Below, piece by piece: positions 36,006 through 44,146 of a stretch of 64,000 bases of DNA (positions are counted from its first letter, which is position 1; every line of letters begins with the position of its first letter). Source of the DNA: Phytohabitans suffuscus (lineage in GTDB: Bacteria > Actinomycetota > Actinomycetes > Mycobacteriales > Micromonosporaceae). The notes beneath the pieces were generated by a model. The model saw nothing but the letters and a program-made list of their open reading frames with translations. It was not told where the DNA came from and made no database searches. A program made the translations under genes and the position numbers. The stretch covers positions 5,642,320 through 5,706,319 of the forward strand of contig NZ_AP022871.1 of the NCBI RefSeq assembly GCF_011764565.1, written 5' to 3'.

Positions 36006-36194
36006 TCAGACGTAGTTGCTGAAGGTCGACCTCACATTTGCCGGATCACGCGCCCCCGCATCCGCCACGTCGCGGAGCACATGCGATAGCGCCGATTCGC
36101 CCGCCTGGCCCAGCAGGGCCAGCGTGACACGATCAACCCGAATCAGGCGGCATCGATTGTCCGGCTCCGCCGGTGCCACCGCAATTTTATCCAT
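36006..36194 (-). CDS. fxsA: FxsA-type RiPP precursor, F-x-N variant (copy 1)
   Basis: 62-residue precursor peptide ending STFSNYV. The family hallmark is F-x-S-x-x at the extreme C-terminus; here it is F-S-N-Y-V, with Asn in the Ser position. The leader (RVDRVTLALLGQAGESALSHVLRDVADAG) is a predicted amphipathic helix that probably docks on FxsB1. Three-residue cyclophane enzymes of related families accept Asn at this position, so F-S-N is a plausible crosslink site. The 3' end contains no homopolymer, so the C-terminus should be reliable. Confidence 0.82.
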   Translation of the reverse strand: MDKIAVAPAEPDNRCRLIRVDRVTLALLGQAGESALSHVLRDVADAGARDPANVRSTFSNYV

Positions 36195-36380
36195 GTATGC
36201 CGCTGCCGTATCGACCGGTGATCCACGAGGTCACAAACGGCGCCAGCCTAGCATGCCGGGGTGAGCTTGTCCGGGTCCTCGCCGATGTGAGACCGGTCCG
36301 GTCGAGGGTCCCCTGGACCATCTATTCCGAGGGTTGCCGTGGTCGGGTTGGTGCCGGCTTGTCCCTTTTGAAGCTTTGGG

Positions 36381-36430
36381 CTACCGCGACGTCCGCGGCG
36401 GTCCGGACCACCGCGGACATCGCGGCGGCT
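36381..36430. repeat. Dispersed intergenic repeat, palindromic copy R5
   Basis: Two left halves of the repeat meet head to head at GGTCCGGACC (36400-36409): CTACCGCGACGTCCGCGG on the left, CCGCGGACATCGCGG on the right. The result is a near-perfect palindrome of about 50 bp able to form a long cruciform or RNA hairpin. Confidence 0.7.
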
Positions 36431-36649
36431 CACTTCCAGATCCGGGGTTGGACCCGGCCGGACCAACCGGCGTGTGGACAGGTCCGCGACCCCGGCCCTG
36501 GAAGGTCTTTGGTCTCTATGGGGCTTTCGGTGCTCAGGGTGTCGGGTCTGTCCACGATGGTCTTGGGTGGATGGCCGCTTTCTGACGTTTGTTCGCTGGC
36601 TCGGGGTCCGGGACCAGGGTTCATGGTCCACGCGCACGCGGTTTCGGCA

Positions 36650-36697
36650 GATCGTGGTATGGAATGGCCCCTATGAGGGCGGTTTCATACCACGATC
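36650..36697. repeat. Hairpin repeat H3 (GATCGTGGTATG family)
   Basis: Perfect 12-bp arms at 36650-36661 and 36686-36697, with GGCCC/GGGC pairing inside. A single loose arm (GTACCACGATCCAC) recurs near 36876. Confidence 0.8.
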
Positions 36698-37093
36698 TAC
36701 TGGGATCCCGCGATCACGGGGTCTGACCGCGACCGGGCGGACGCTGCGCGATCTGCTCATGCCACCCACCCCGAAATCCTGCTACAGAACTTTCGGGATC
36801 GGGGTCCACGGGGCCTTGATCGGCGTCGACGTGGGCTGGTTCTGGGTATACAGCTGCACCTATAGCAGCAGCCAGGTACCACGATCCACGCCTCGGGTCG
36901 GTCCCAGAACGTCGATCACGGAAAAGGGGGCGGTCGGCGCGGTGATCGTGCGCCGGAAATCCGCGTGATACACCGGCCAGGGCGCGGATTCTGGGCGAAC
37001 GATCACCAGCAGCCCGACAGGCGGACAATCACATAAAGCTGCCGTCCGTGGGGGGACCGGGCGCGCGGCCGGGGTCGGGGGTCGGGGTCGGGC

Positions 37094-37120
37094 GACGCCT
37101 GCCACTGCACGGCAGGCGTC
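37094..37120. repeat. Perfect GACGCCTGCC hairpin
   Basis: A 10-bp perfect stem with a seven-base loop, not adjacent to any gene end. It may be part of a decayed element or a backup terminator for transcription leaving fxsT2. Confidence 0.5.
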
Positions 37121-37126
37121 TCGTAC

Positions 37127-37163
37127 GGCGGACGGTGAGGCCGCGGGAGCAACGGTCCGGACC
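37127..37163 (-). repeat. Dispersed intergenic repeat R6, right half, split by a MITE
   Basis: GGCGGACGGTGAGGCC...GGTCCGGACC, the inverse right half of the repeat. The left half resumes at 37332 after a 168-bp insertion. Confidence 0.7.
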
Positions 37164-37331
37164 AATGCCACTCAACCTAAATGATCAAGGCTGTGAGCTG
37201 CGCGTTTCTCCGGAGCGGTGCGGAGCGGCACGAACGGTCGTGTCCTCGGGCGCGCAGTGCTTTCCCTGCTCACCAGGGATGGCCCAGCACCGGCCCAGAC
37301 TCCATGATCGACTTAAGGTGAGTGGCAATTG
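37164..37331. mobile_element. MITE-like insertion within the dispersed repeat, with a 10-bp target duplication
   Basis: 168 bp with imperfect inverted ends (left AATGCCACTCAACCTAAATG; the right end reads CAATTGCCACTCACCTTAAG on the other strand). GGTCCGGACC at 37154-37163 reappears as GGTCTGGACC at 37332-37341, as expected for a duplicated 10-bp target. No gene inside. Confidence 0.65.
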
Positions 37332-37367
37332 GGTCTGGACCACCGCGGACGTCGCGGTAGCTCAACG
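37332..37367 (-). repeat. Dispersed intergenic repeat R7, left half, split by a MITE
   Basis: GGTCTGGACCACCGCGGACGTCGCGGTAGCTCAA continues copy R6 after the insertion. One base of the palindromic core differs (T for C). Confidence 0.7.
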
Positions 37368-37390
37368 TCCCTCATGGGTGCCGACCACGG

Positions 37391-37410
37391 CGATCTCTTG
37401 GAAGAGATCG
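37391..37410 (-). terminator. Hairpin just after fxsT2
   Basis: CGATCTCTT pairs with AAGAGATCG (9 bp, minimal loop) six bases beyond the fxsT2 stop. No T tract. Confidence 0.55.
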
Positions 37411-37415
37411 TCCAG

Positions 37416-40400
37416 CTAGGTCGTCGTCTCGGACAGCTCGATGTCGGTGTGGACGCGGGTGCCTTCGTCGATGGCCACCGTGTGGGGATGCTCGGCGCCG
37501 AGGACCCGGCGAGAGATCTTGAGGACCTCGTCCAGCCGGGCCGCGCCGTCCTCCCGGGCGCCGGTGGCCCGCAGCGCGATCGCCAGGTTGGCGGTGGCGG
37601 CGAGCAGGGTGGGGTGCTCCCTCTTGAGGGTGCGGCCCAGGTGCTGGTGGCAGTGCTGGTCGAGGCGGAGCGCCTCGGTGATCTCCCCGGTCGCGAAGTG
37701 GGCGTTCGCGAGGTTCAGCTGGCAGACGAGCGTGTACGGGTGGTCGGCGCCGACGGACTTGACGAACCGGGCGGCGGTATCGGCGAGAAGGGGCCGGGCC
37801 TGCCCCTGGCTCCCCGCGCGCAGCAGGAAGATGCCGAGGTCGTTGGCGGTGGCGAGGGTGAACGGATGGTCGGCGCCGAGTCGCTCCCGGCAGCTGTCGA
37901 GCAGGTCCTGGGCGAGCGCGCGGGCCTCGTCCTGGTCGCCGCGCGCGGACCGTACGCAGGCGACCTCCAGCGCGCACGCCTGCGCGGCCGGGTGGTGCGG
38001 GTCCATCGTGCGCGTGTAGCCCTGGCTCACCGCGGTGATCAGCTCGTACGCCTCGTCGAGCCGCCCGCGGCGGCGCTGGGTCACGACGAGGTTCTTGGCC
38101 GCGGCCAGGGTGGTGGGGTGATCGGCGCCGAACTCCTTGCGGCTCAGCTCCACGGTCGCGTCGAGCCGCTCCTCGGACCGCTCCAGCTCGCCGACCTCGC
38201 GCAGGTCGCGCCCGTACATGGTGGCGACCTGCAGCGTCAGCACGTCGGCGGCGCCGAACTGCTTGACCCGGCGCCGCAGGGTGACCTCGTCGAGCTCCAG
38301 CGCCCGGTCGAACTCGCCCACGAGCCGGCAGGTCACCGCGAGGTTGTTGGCGGCCTTCAGCGTCTCGTCGTGGTCGTTGCCGTGGGTCTCCTCCCAGATC
38401 GGGAGCGTCTCCGCGGCCAGCTCGTAGGCCCGGCGGTACTCGCCGAGACCCAGAAGGTCGGCGGCGAGGCCCTGGCGGGCCCGCAGCGTGTACGGGTGCT
38501 CGGCGCCCAGGGAGCGGGTCAGCCGGGGCAGGATGTCCTGGTCGATCTCCCGCGACTCGTGGCTGCGCCCCTGCGACCGCAGGGCGTTGGCCAGCTCGAC
38601 CCGGATCCGCAGGACGGAGACGTCGTCGGCGCCGAGCCGGGACTGCCAGCTCGCCACCGCGCGCTCGGCGAGCTGGCGGCTGCCGTCGAGATCTCCCCGG
38701 TAGCGCAGATAGCGGACCATGTCGACGACCAGCCCGTGCACCCTCGTGTCACCGGACTCAAGTGCGCCCGCCGGCTCGAGGTGGACGCGGAGGGACTCGT
38801 ACGTCGGCCAGTTCGCCCGGGTCCTCGGGTCTCCGCGTCGCTCGGCCGCCAGGATCTCCTGCACTTGTCTCCGTCTTTTCTCTTGAACGGGCGACGGCAG
38901 GTCACCCCGGATGACGCTCTGCACCAGGCGGTGAATCCGAATCGCGGGAATCGCGGGATCCACCCGGGCTAGACCATAGCGGTTGATGTCGCGGATGAGT
39001 GAACCATGCAGCAGCGGGTCGCGCAGTGCCGGGTCGAATTTCTCCAACTCGTCGATCATGCCGGGGCTCGCCAACAGATTGGTCGGGATCGGCTCAGGCG
39101 CGAAAAAGGCGAAAAGCTCCAGCAATTGGGCCGCGGCGGGGTTCGACTCGCGCAACCTCTCCTGGGACAGCCGCCAGGTGTTCGCCGCCGGGTGCGGGTA
39201 TCCGGGCGGCGGCGGCTCGTTGAGGATGCGGGGCAGGTGCTCGTCGAGCAGCTCAAGATAGCCCCGGGCGGTCATGGCGGTGGTGGCCAACCAGGTCGCG
39301 GCCTGCTCGACCGCGAGTGGCAGGTCGCCGAGCTTTTCCGCGATCGCGTCCGCGTCGCCGGTGGCCAGCGTCTCGACCCGGCGCGACAGCAGGGCCACGC
39401 TCTCGGCCCGTTCGAAAACGTTGACGTCGAGGGTCCACGCCTCCCGGACCCACTCCCGGCCAGGCGTCGTGACGACCACATCGCCCAGTCCGGTGGGCAG
39501 GAACTCACGAATCTGGTCGGGATCGCCGGCATTGTCGAATATCACTATCCACCGGCTGGACGGCTTTCCGAGCCGCAGCGCCTCCAGTACCGCTCGTGCC
39601 TGTTCGGCGGCGCCGCCGGTGACCGGCAGTTCGAGCTCGGTGGCGAGGTCGGCCAGGGCCGTGCGGATCAGCGCGGGCTGATCGGCCGAGATCCACCAGA
39701 CGATGTCGTAGTCGGCGGCGAACCGGTGCAGGTACTCGGTCGCGATCTGCGTTTTTCCCACGCCGCCGATGCCCTGCAACGCGGCCGGCCCGGTCAGCGC
39801 GGTGCTCGCGTTCAGCCGCTCGCGCAGCAGCTCCAGGATCGCGTCCCGGCCGGTGAACGACGAGTTGCGGGCGGGTGCCCGCCAGACCCTGGCCGGCTCG
39901 GCCGGGAAGCGCGGCTGCGGTCCACTGCTCATCGACGGGCTGGTCGCCAGCGCGGCGTCCCGCAGGTCGAGCTTGGCCAGCAGCGCCTCGCGGGCGTGCC
40001 CGGCGGTGATGTTGAAGAGGTCGACCGGCTCGCGGCCGTCGAACGGCGGGGGCACCCGAAAGCCCTCGAGCCGCAGGGGAACGAGGAACCGGCCCGGCCC
40101 CGGCGTGTCCCGGGCCATCGCGGCCTGCCAGAACCGGCGCGTCTGCGGCAGCCGGACCGACTCGCGGGACAGCAGCACGATGGCCCGGCCCGCCTTGTCC
40201 AGCACCGGCGGGCTGGCCAGGTCGTGCAGGGTGCTGCGCTGGCCGATCTGGCGCAGCTGGGATGCGATCCACTCCGCCCAGACCCGGTCGCGCGGCGTGT
40301 AGGCGATCAGCAGCGGCGCGGACTCGGCCGGGCCGCGCTGCTCGAACTCGGCGAGCCAGCCCCGGCGCACGTGCTCGGGCAGCCCGGTGAACTCGATCGG

Positions 40401-41348
40401 CTCGCCGATCAGCTCACCGGCGAGCCGTTCGTAGGCGGCCAGCAGCGAGTTTTCCTGCTGTGGACGGTCACCGAAGGTCGCCAGCGTCTCCTCGTACGCG
40501 TAGAAGACCTTGTAGGGGATCTCGACGAGTCCCCAGTACTTTTCCGGATCCGAGTGCCCCAGCAGGCGGACGAAGTCTTCGAAGCGCTGCCGCGCGTACG
40601 TCCGGCCGCGTTCGAGCTTGCTCAGCTCGCCGTCTTCGACCCGGGTGGGCACGGGATAGATCCGTACGCCGTCGCCGCGCAGGTGGCGGATCGAGTTGGC
40701 GACCGCCGCCGCACCGTCGATGCTCTGGTTGTTCATGGTGAAGCAGCTGACGACCGCGTCGGGCATCTGCACGGTGCAGATCCCCGCGTTGTCGCTGAGC
40801 CCGGTCCGGCTGTCGATGAGCGTCACGTCGTAGTGCCGGCGCATGTCGTCGGCGAGGGCGTCGAGGAACGCCGCGCCGTCGAACCGCTCGTAGAAGTCGT
40901 CCCAGTTGAAGGTGCTCACCGCGGCCGAGTACGCCCGGTCCTGCCGGCCCGCGGGCACGAAGTCGATCGATCCGCCGCCCGGAAAGTCGTACCGCTCCAG
41001 GGAGCTGGCGTAGCGCTGGATCTGCGCGGCATCGCGGATGTCGTCCGGTCGCAGGTCGCGGGCCGTCTCACCGTCAGCGGGGCGGGAGCCCAGCCGGGCG
41101 AAGTCGCGGACCGCGTCGATCACGCCGGGAGACTCACGCAGGTGCCGGTCGAGCAGAAAGGGCGCGTAGTAGCGATGCAGGCCGGGAGACTCCAGGTCCC
41201 AGTCCACGGTGAGCACCTTGCGACCGTTGCTGGCGAGGATCCAGGCGATGTTGGCCAGGGCCATCGTCCGCCCTACGCCGCCCTTGAACGAGTAGAACGT
41301 GAAGATCTGTCCATTGCGGTCGACGGGCTCCGCGGCATCCATCTTCAT
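37416..41348 (-). CDS. fxsT: FxsT, ParA-like/TIR/NB-ARC/TPR protein of the FxSxx-COOH system (copy 2)
   Basis: 1310-residue paralogue of the protein at 30859-34791, same domain order. The deviant P-loop is KGGVGRTM (22-29) in a MinD/ParA-like domain with DWDLESPGLHRYY. The TIR_2 domain starts APLLIAYTPRDRVWAEWI. The NB-ARC P-loop is GIGGVGKTQ, followed by WIVIFDNAGDPDQI and GDLPLAVEQAA, and then TPR-like repeats to the end. Conservation is strong in all catalytic loops and weaker in linkers and repeats, as expected if the two copies sense different ligands. The start follows fxsC2 by two bases. Confidence 0.88.
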   Translation of the reverse strand: MKMDAAEPVDRNGQIFTFYSFKGGVGRTMALANIAWILASNGRKVLTVDWDLESPGLHRYYAPFLLDRHLRESPGVIDAVRDFARLGSRPADGETARDLRPDDIRDAAQIQRYASSLERYDFPGGGSIDFVPAGRQDRAYSAAVSTFNWDDFYERFDGAAFLDALADDMRRHYDVTLIDSRTGLSDNAGICTVQMPDAVVSCFTMNNQSIDGAAAVANSIRHLRGDGVRIYPVPTRVEDGELSKLERGRTYARQRFEDFVRLLGHSDPEKYWGLVEIPYKVFYAYEETLATFGDRPQQENSLLAAYERLAGELIGEPIEFTGLPEHVRRGWLAEFEQRGPAESAPLLIAYTPRDRVWAEWIASQLRQIGQRSTLHDLASPPVLDKAGRAIVLLSRESVRLPQTRRFWQAAMARDTPGPGRFLVPLRLEGFRVPPPFDGREPVDLFNITAGHAREALLAKLDLRDAALATSPSMSSGPQPRFPAEPARVWRAPARNSSFTGRDAILELLRERLNASTALTGPAALQGIGGVGKTQIATEYLHRFAADYDIVWWISADQPALIRTALADLATELELPVTGGAAEQARAVLEALRLGKPSSRWIVIFDNAGDPDQIREFLPTGLGDVVVTTPGREWVREAWTLDVNVFERAESVALLSRRVETLATGDADAIAEKLGDLPLAVEQAATWLATTAMTARGYLELLDEHLPRILNEPPPPGYPHPAANTWRLSQERLRESNPAAAQLLELFAFFAPEPIPTNLLASPGMIDELEKFDPALRDPLLHGSLIRDINRYGLARVDPAIPAIRIHRLVQSVIRGDLPSPVQEKRRRQVQEILAAERRGDPRTRANWPTYESLRVHLEPAGALESGDTRVHGLVVDMVRYLRYRGDLDGSRQLAERAVASWQSRLGADDVSVLRIRVELANALRSQGRSHESREIDQDILPRLTRSLGAEHPYTLRARQGLAADLLGLGEYRRAYELAAETLPIWEETHGNDHDETLKAANNLAVTCRLVGEFDRALELDEVTLRRRVKQFGAADVLTLQVATMYGRDLREVGELERSEERLDATVELSRKEFGADHPTTLAAAKNLVVTQRRRGRLDEAYELITAVSQGYTRTMDPHHPAAQACALEVACVRSARGDQDEARALAQDLLDSCRERLGADHPFTLATANDLGIFLLRAGSQGQARPLLADTAARFVKSVGADHPYTLVCQLNLANAHFATGEITEALRLDQHCHQHLGRTLKREHPTLLAATANLAIALRATGAREDGAARLDEVLKISRRVLGAEHPHTVAIDEGTRVHTDIELSETTT

Positions 41349-41350
41349 CT

Positions 41351-42535
41351 TTACGGTCCTTCGAGGATCGGTCTCGCGCTGGCCGGACCGCCGGGTGGCC
41401 GGCGAAACACGCGCCCCTTCGCGAAGATCCGGCTCTGCGCCTCCACGAGGGCCACGACGAGGTCGTCGTCGAACCCGGCGGCCGTCTCGATCTCGGTGTG
41501 CAGGAGGGGGTCACGCCGCCGGGCGCACCGGGGAAACGCGTTCAGTACGCCGACCCGCAACGTGGACCAGTGACCGGTGGTCTCGGCATCGTCGCGGCTG
41601 ACGGGGACGAGGATGGCCACGGTCGACTCGTCGACCTGGTCGAACGGGGCCAGGGCGGTGCGGAACGGCTCGACGTCGGCTAGCCAGGCATCGACGAGCA
41701 GGACGATGATCTCGTTGCGCTCCCGCGCGCGGGCGACGCGCTCGCCGATCGCCGCGATGGGGACGACCTCGGACGCGAACAGCCGCTCGGCGGCGACCCT
41801 GCTCGCCCGCCGGGCCAGCGGCTGCGGGGCCGCCGGGTGGTACGGCGCCCAGTCCTCCTGCCGCTCGCCGTAGAACTCCAGATCGCGCCGCACGACCGAC
41901 ATCTGCTCGCGGGTGCCGGCGGCGACGACGATGTGGACCCGATGGGAGCCGTCCGCGCCGTCGAGCCGTCCGCGCCACGACTCGAAGGCGTTTCGCGCGG
42001 TGCGCGGATCGGCCTCGGGGGGCGCCGGCGGGATGCGGTGCAGGCGCGCCGTCTCGACGATCCGCCGGGCCAGAGACGCCACCAGGTCGCGGTAGGCCGC
42101 CTGCTGGCTGTGCAGGCGGATCATCACGCGCACCCCGTCGGCGCTCGGCGGGTGGAAGGTGGCGGCGCCGTCCGGATCCGCCTCCTCCGGCAGGTCTCCG
42201 CCCGACCAGGCGACGGGGATCAGCGCCGGTGCGCGCCTTCCGGTGGCGTGCGTGTACTGACGCAGGCGATCACCGAAGACGGTCCAGACCCGGCCGCAGC
42301 GGTCGTCGAGAAACAGCCTCGGCGTGTAGAGCACGATGAGCGTCTGGCACATGGCCAGCTCGTTGCGCACCTCGCTCGGCCAATGGTCACTGGCGTCACC
42401 GGTGTCGAGAAAGCCGACGGCGCGGGTGGACTCGACGTCGAGCTCGCGCCGGACAGCCGCGGAAAGGTCCGCGAAGAATCGGGCGACGTACAGGTCGTCG
42501 CTGCCGGGGGAGTAGCTGAGGAAGAAATGTCGCAC
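41351..42535 (-). CDS. fxsC: FxsC, TIR-like protein of the FxSxx-COOH system (copy 2)
   Basis: 394-residue paralogue of the protein at 29553-30833. TIR-like N-terminus RHFFLSYSPGSDDLYVARFFADLSA with AVGFLDTGD and LYTPRLFLDDRCGRVW; C-terminal domain HRVHIVVAAGTREQM to FAKGRVFRRPPGGPASARPIL. GTG start with GGAGGAGG upstream. It is about 32 residues shorter than copy 1, mostly because the central linker lacks the copy-1 expansion. It lies 120 bases after fxsB2, a gap large enough for a separate promoter or an attenuator. Confidence 0.86.
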   Translation of the reverse strand: MRHFFLSYSPGSDDLYVARFFADLSAAVRRELDVESTRAVGFLDTGDASDHWPSEVRNELAMCQTLIVLYTPRLFLDDRCGRVWTVFGDRLRQYTHATGRRAPALIPVAWSGGDLPEEADPDGAATFHPPSADGVRVMIRLHSQQAAYRDLVASLARRIVETARLHRIPPAPPEADPRTARNAFESWRGRLDGADGSHRVHIVVAAGTREQMSVVRRDLEFYGERQEDWAPYHPAAPQPLARRASRVAAERLFASEVVPIAAIGERVARARERNEIIVLLVDAWLADVEPFRTALAPFDQVDESTVAILVPVSRDDAETTGHWSTLRVGVLNAFPRCARRRDPLLHTEIETAAGFDDDLVVALVEAQSRIFAKGRVFRRPPGGPASARPILEGP

Positions 42536-42655
42536 GAGCCTACCTCCTCCCGGGCCGTCAGGCGGTGCGGATGAGGCCCGGTGAGAGTGCCCTCTGCATC
42601 CCTCTATTTGTACCCGATCGAAGCACGTCAGGGGAGCCGTCGAAAGGCTTCCATA

Positions 42656-43855
42656 TCAGGACGCCCGGGCCCGCTCCAGATCGGCGGAGACGCGGCCGGC
42701 AACGTGGCGGATCAGGGCGAACAGGTCGGCGCAGTACACCGAGGGATTGTCGAAGCCGTTGTCGACGCGGTACCGGTGCGCGTACAGACCGCCGCCGCAG
42801 ACCGCCACGGCCGGACACCGCCGGCAGGTGGTGCAGAGACCGGCCAGGCCACGCTGCCGGCTCTGGATCCCCGGGTGTCCGAGGGCCCGGTCGATCGAGT
42901 CCCGGGCGACGTGCAGCCCGGTGGCCGCCATGCCCTCTTCCGTGGTCTTGAGCGCGTCGCCCTGCTCGATGGCTCCATCGGTCTCGATCGTCACCAGGTC
43001 GATCCTGCCGAGCCCGACCGCCTCGGTGCCGCTGCGACCGCCGAGCAGGAGCGCGATGATCGACTCGAAGAGGCGGATCCTGGTCTGCCGCTCGGGTGCC
43101 TCGTACCAGCGGTCGAAGACGGCGATCAGCCAGCCGGCGTACGGTGCGGCCGCCGGGTCGTCCACCCGTCCGGGCGGCGGCTTGGTCCAGTTGCCGTGCG
43201 GCAGCAGGAGGTCGACCTCCGGCGGCTCGAACTCGAGCAGGTGCGCGTAGACGTCCTCGGGATCGTTGTCGAGGTCCACTGTGCACAGGATCCCGCCGTA
43301 CAGGTGGCGGTAACGCTCGGACCGCAGAAGGTGCAGCGCCGGCACCACCCCGCCGTGGCTGCCGCGCCCGTCCGCGTACCGGCGGTGCCTGTCGTTGGCG
43401 CCGGACGGACCGTCGAGGCTCACCCCCACGGTGACCTCGTGCTGGACGAAGAGGTCGAGAAAGCGGTCGTCGAGAAGGAGCCCGTTCGTCTGGAGCCCGA
43501 ACCGGACGGCGGTGCGCCCGCGGACGGCGCGCCGGATCGCCCGGACCGCGTAGTCGAGCGTGTGCGCGCCCGCCAGCAGTGGCTCGCCGCCGTGCAGGAC
43601 CACGGAGACGGACGAGAGGTCGTGATCGGCGGCATGCTCGGCGATCCGGGCGGCGGTGTGGTCGAGCGTGCGCTTCGACATCACCAGCGGTCGATGGCGC
43701 CAGGTCTGGTCGGCATGCTGGTACATGTAGCAGTGGTCGCACGACAGATTGCAGCGACTGTGGATTTTGAGCAGGATCTGGCGGATCGGCGCGGCCGGAG
43801 GATCGTCGGTGGGGCCCGGGCGGCCCGGCTGCCCGAAAGCCCTCTGCGGGCGCAT
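42656..43855 (-). CDS. fxsB: FxsB radical SAM/SPASM peptide maturase (copy 2)
   Basis: 399-residue paralogue of FxsB1. Cluster cysteines are Cys35, Cys39 and Cys42 (SRCNLSCDHCY), with VVLHGGEPLLAG and a SPASM-type C-terminus (CTTCRRCPAVAVCGGGLYAHRY ... YCA). The shared VDLLLPHGNWT.PP block in both copies is probably at the active site. A 14-residue longer N-terminus than copy 1. It starts five bases after the fxsA2 stop, so precursor and maturase are co-expressed. Confidence 0.92.
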   Translation of the reverse strand: MRPQRAFGQPGRPGPTDDPPAAPIRQILLKIHSRCNLSCDHCYMYQHADQTWRHRPLVMSKRTLDHTAARIAEHAADHDLSSVSVVLHGGEPLLAGAHTLDYAVRAIRRAVRGRTAVRFGLQTNGLLLDDRFLDLFVQHEVTVGVSLDGPSGANDRHRRYADGRGSHGGVVPALHLLRSERYRHLYGGILCTVDLDNDPEDVYAHLLEFEPPEVDLLLPHGNWTKPPPGRVDDPAAAPYAGWLIAVFDRWYEAPERQTRIRLFESIIALLLGGRSGTEAVGLGRIDLVTIETDGAIEQGDALKTTEEGMAATGLHVARDSIDRALGHPGIQSRQRGLAGLCTTCRRCPAVAVCGGGLYAHRYRVDNGFDNPSVYCADLFALIRHVAGRVSADLERARAS

Positions 43856-43860
43856 CGCGG

Positions 43861-44052
43861 TCAGGGGGAAGGGGCGTTTTGGAAAGCAGTCGACTTACCG
43901 TCTCGCCACGCTGGATCGTCTTCCTCGCGTATCACGGCCGCCAGCACGGGCCGCACCGCGCGGAGCGCCTGCCGTGAGATGCCGTCCGACGCCGGCTGGT
44001 AGATCGCGCCCGTCACCTGGCAGCTGGCGCCGGAATCGTCCTTCTCCACCAT
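43861..44052 (-). CDS. fxsA: FxsA-type RiPP precursor, F-x-N variant with two extra residues (copy 2)
   Basis: 63-residue precursor ending GKSTAFQNAPSP. I chose the ATG at 44052, which has GGAGG seven bases upstream, over an ATG at 44106; 63 residues also matches the 62 of copy 1. The ST(A)F-x-N core is shared with copy 1, but here two more residues follow the expected F-x-N-x-x end. The last codons span CCCC and CCCCC runs, exactly where this sequence tends to lose bases, so the tail should be treated with caution. The leader helix (SRQALRAVRPVLAAVIREE) parallels copy 1. Confidence 0.75.
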   Translation of the reverse strand: MVEKDDSGASCQVTGAIYQPASDGISRQALRAVRPVLAAVIREEDDPAWRDGKSTAFQNAPSP

Positions 44053-44146
44053 TTGGCTGCCTCCGGGTGCCGTAGCGAAGGTATCCCACGACGGTGTCGG
44101 AATCATTCAATCGAATGTACCTGCAATCGGCGATCGCGCATATGTG

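Larger units (their letters stand above)
36195..37415. other. 1.2-kb repeat-rich non-coding block between the two Fxs systems
   Basis: No supported gene. It holds the palindromic repeat copy R5, hairpin H3, a perfect hairpin at 37094-37120, and a MITE-like insertion splitting repeat copy R6/R7. The fxsA1 promoter should lie in the first 100 bases, though I see no clear hexamers. It shares hairpin and repeat families with the blocks flanking the cellulase gene. Confidence 0.6.
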
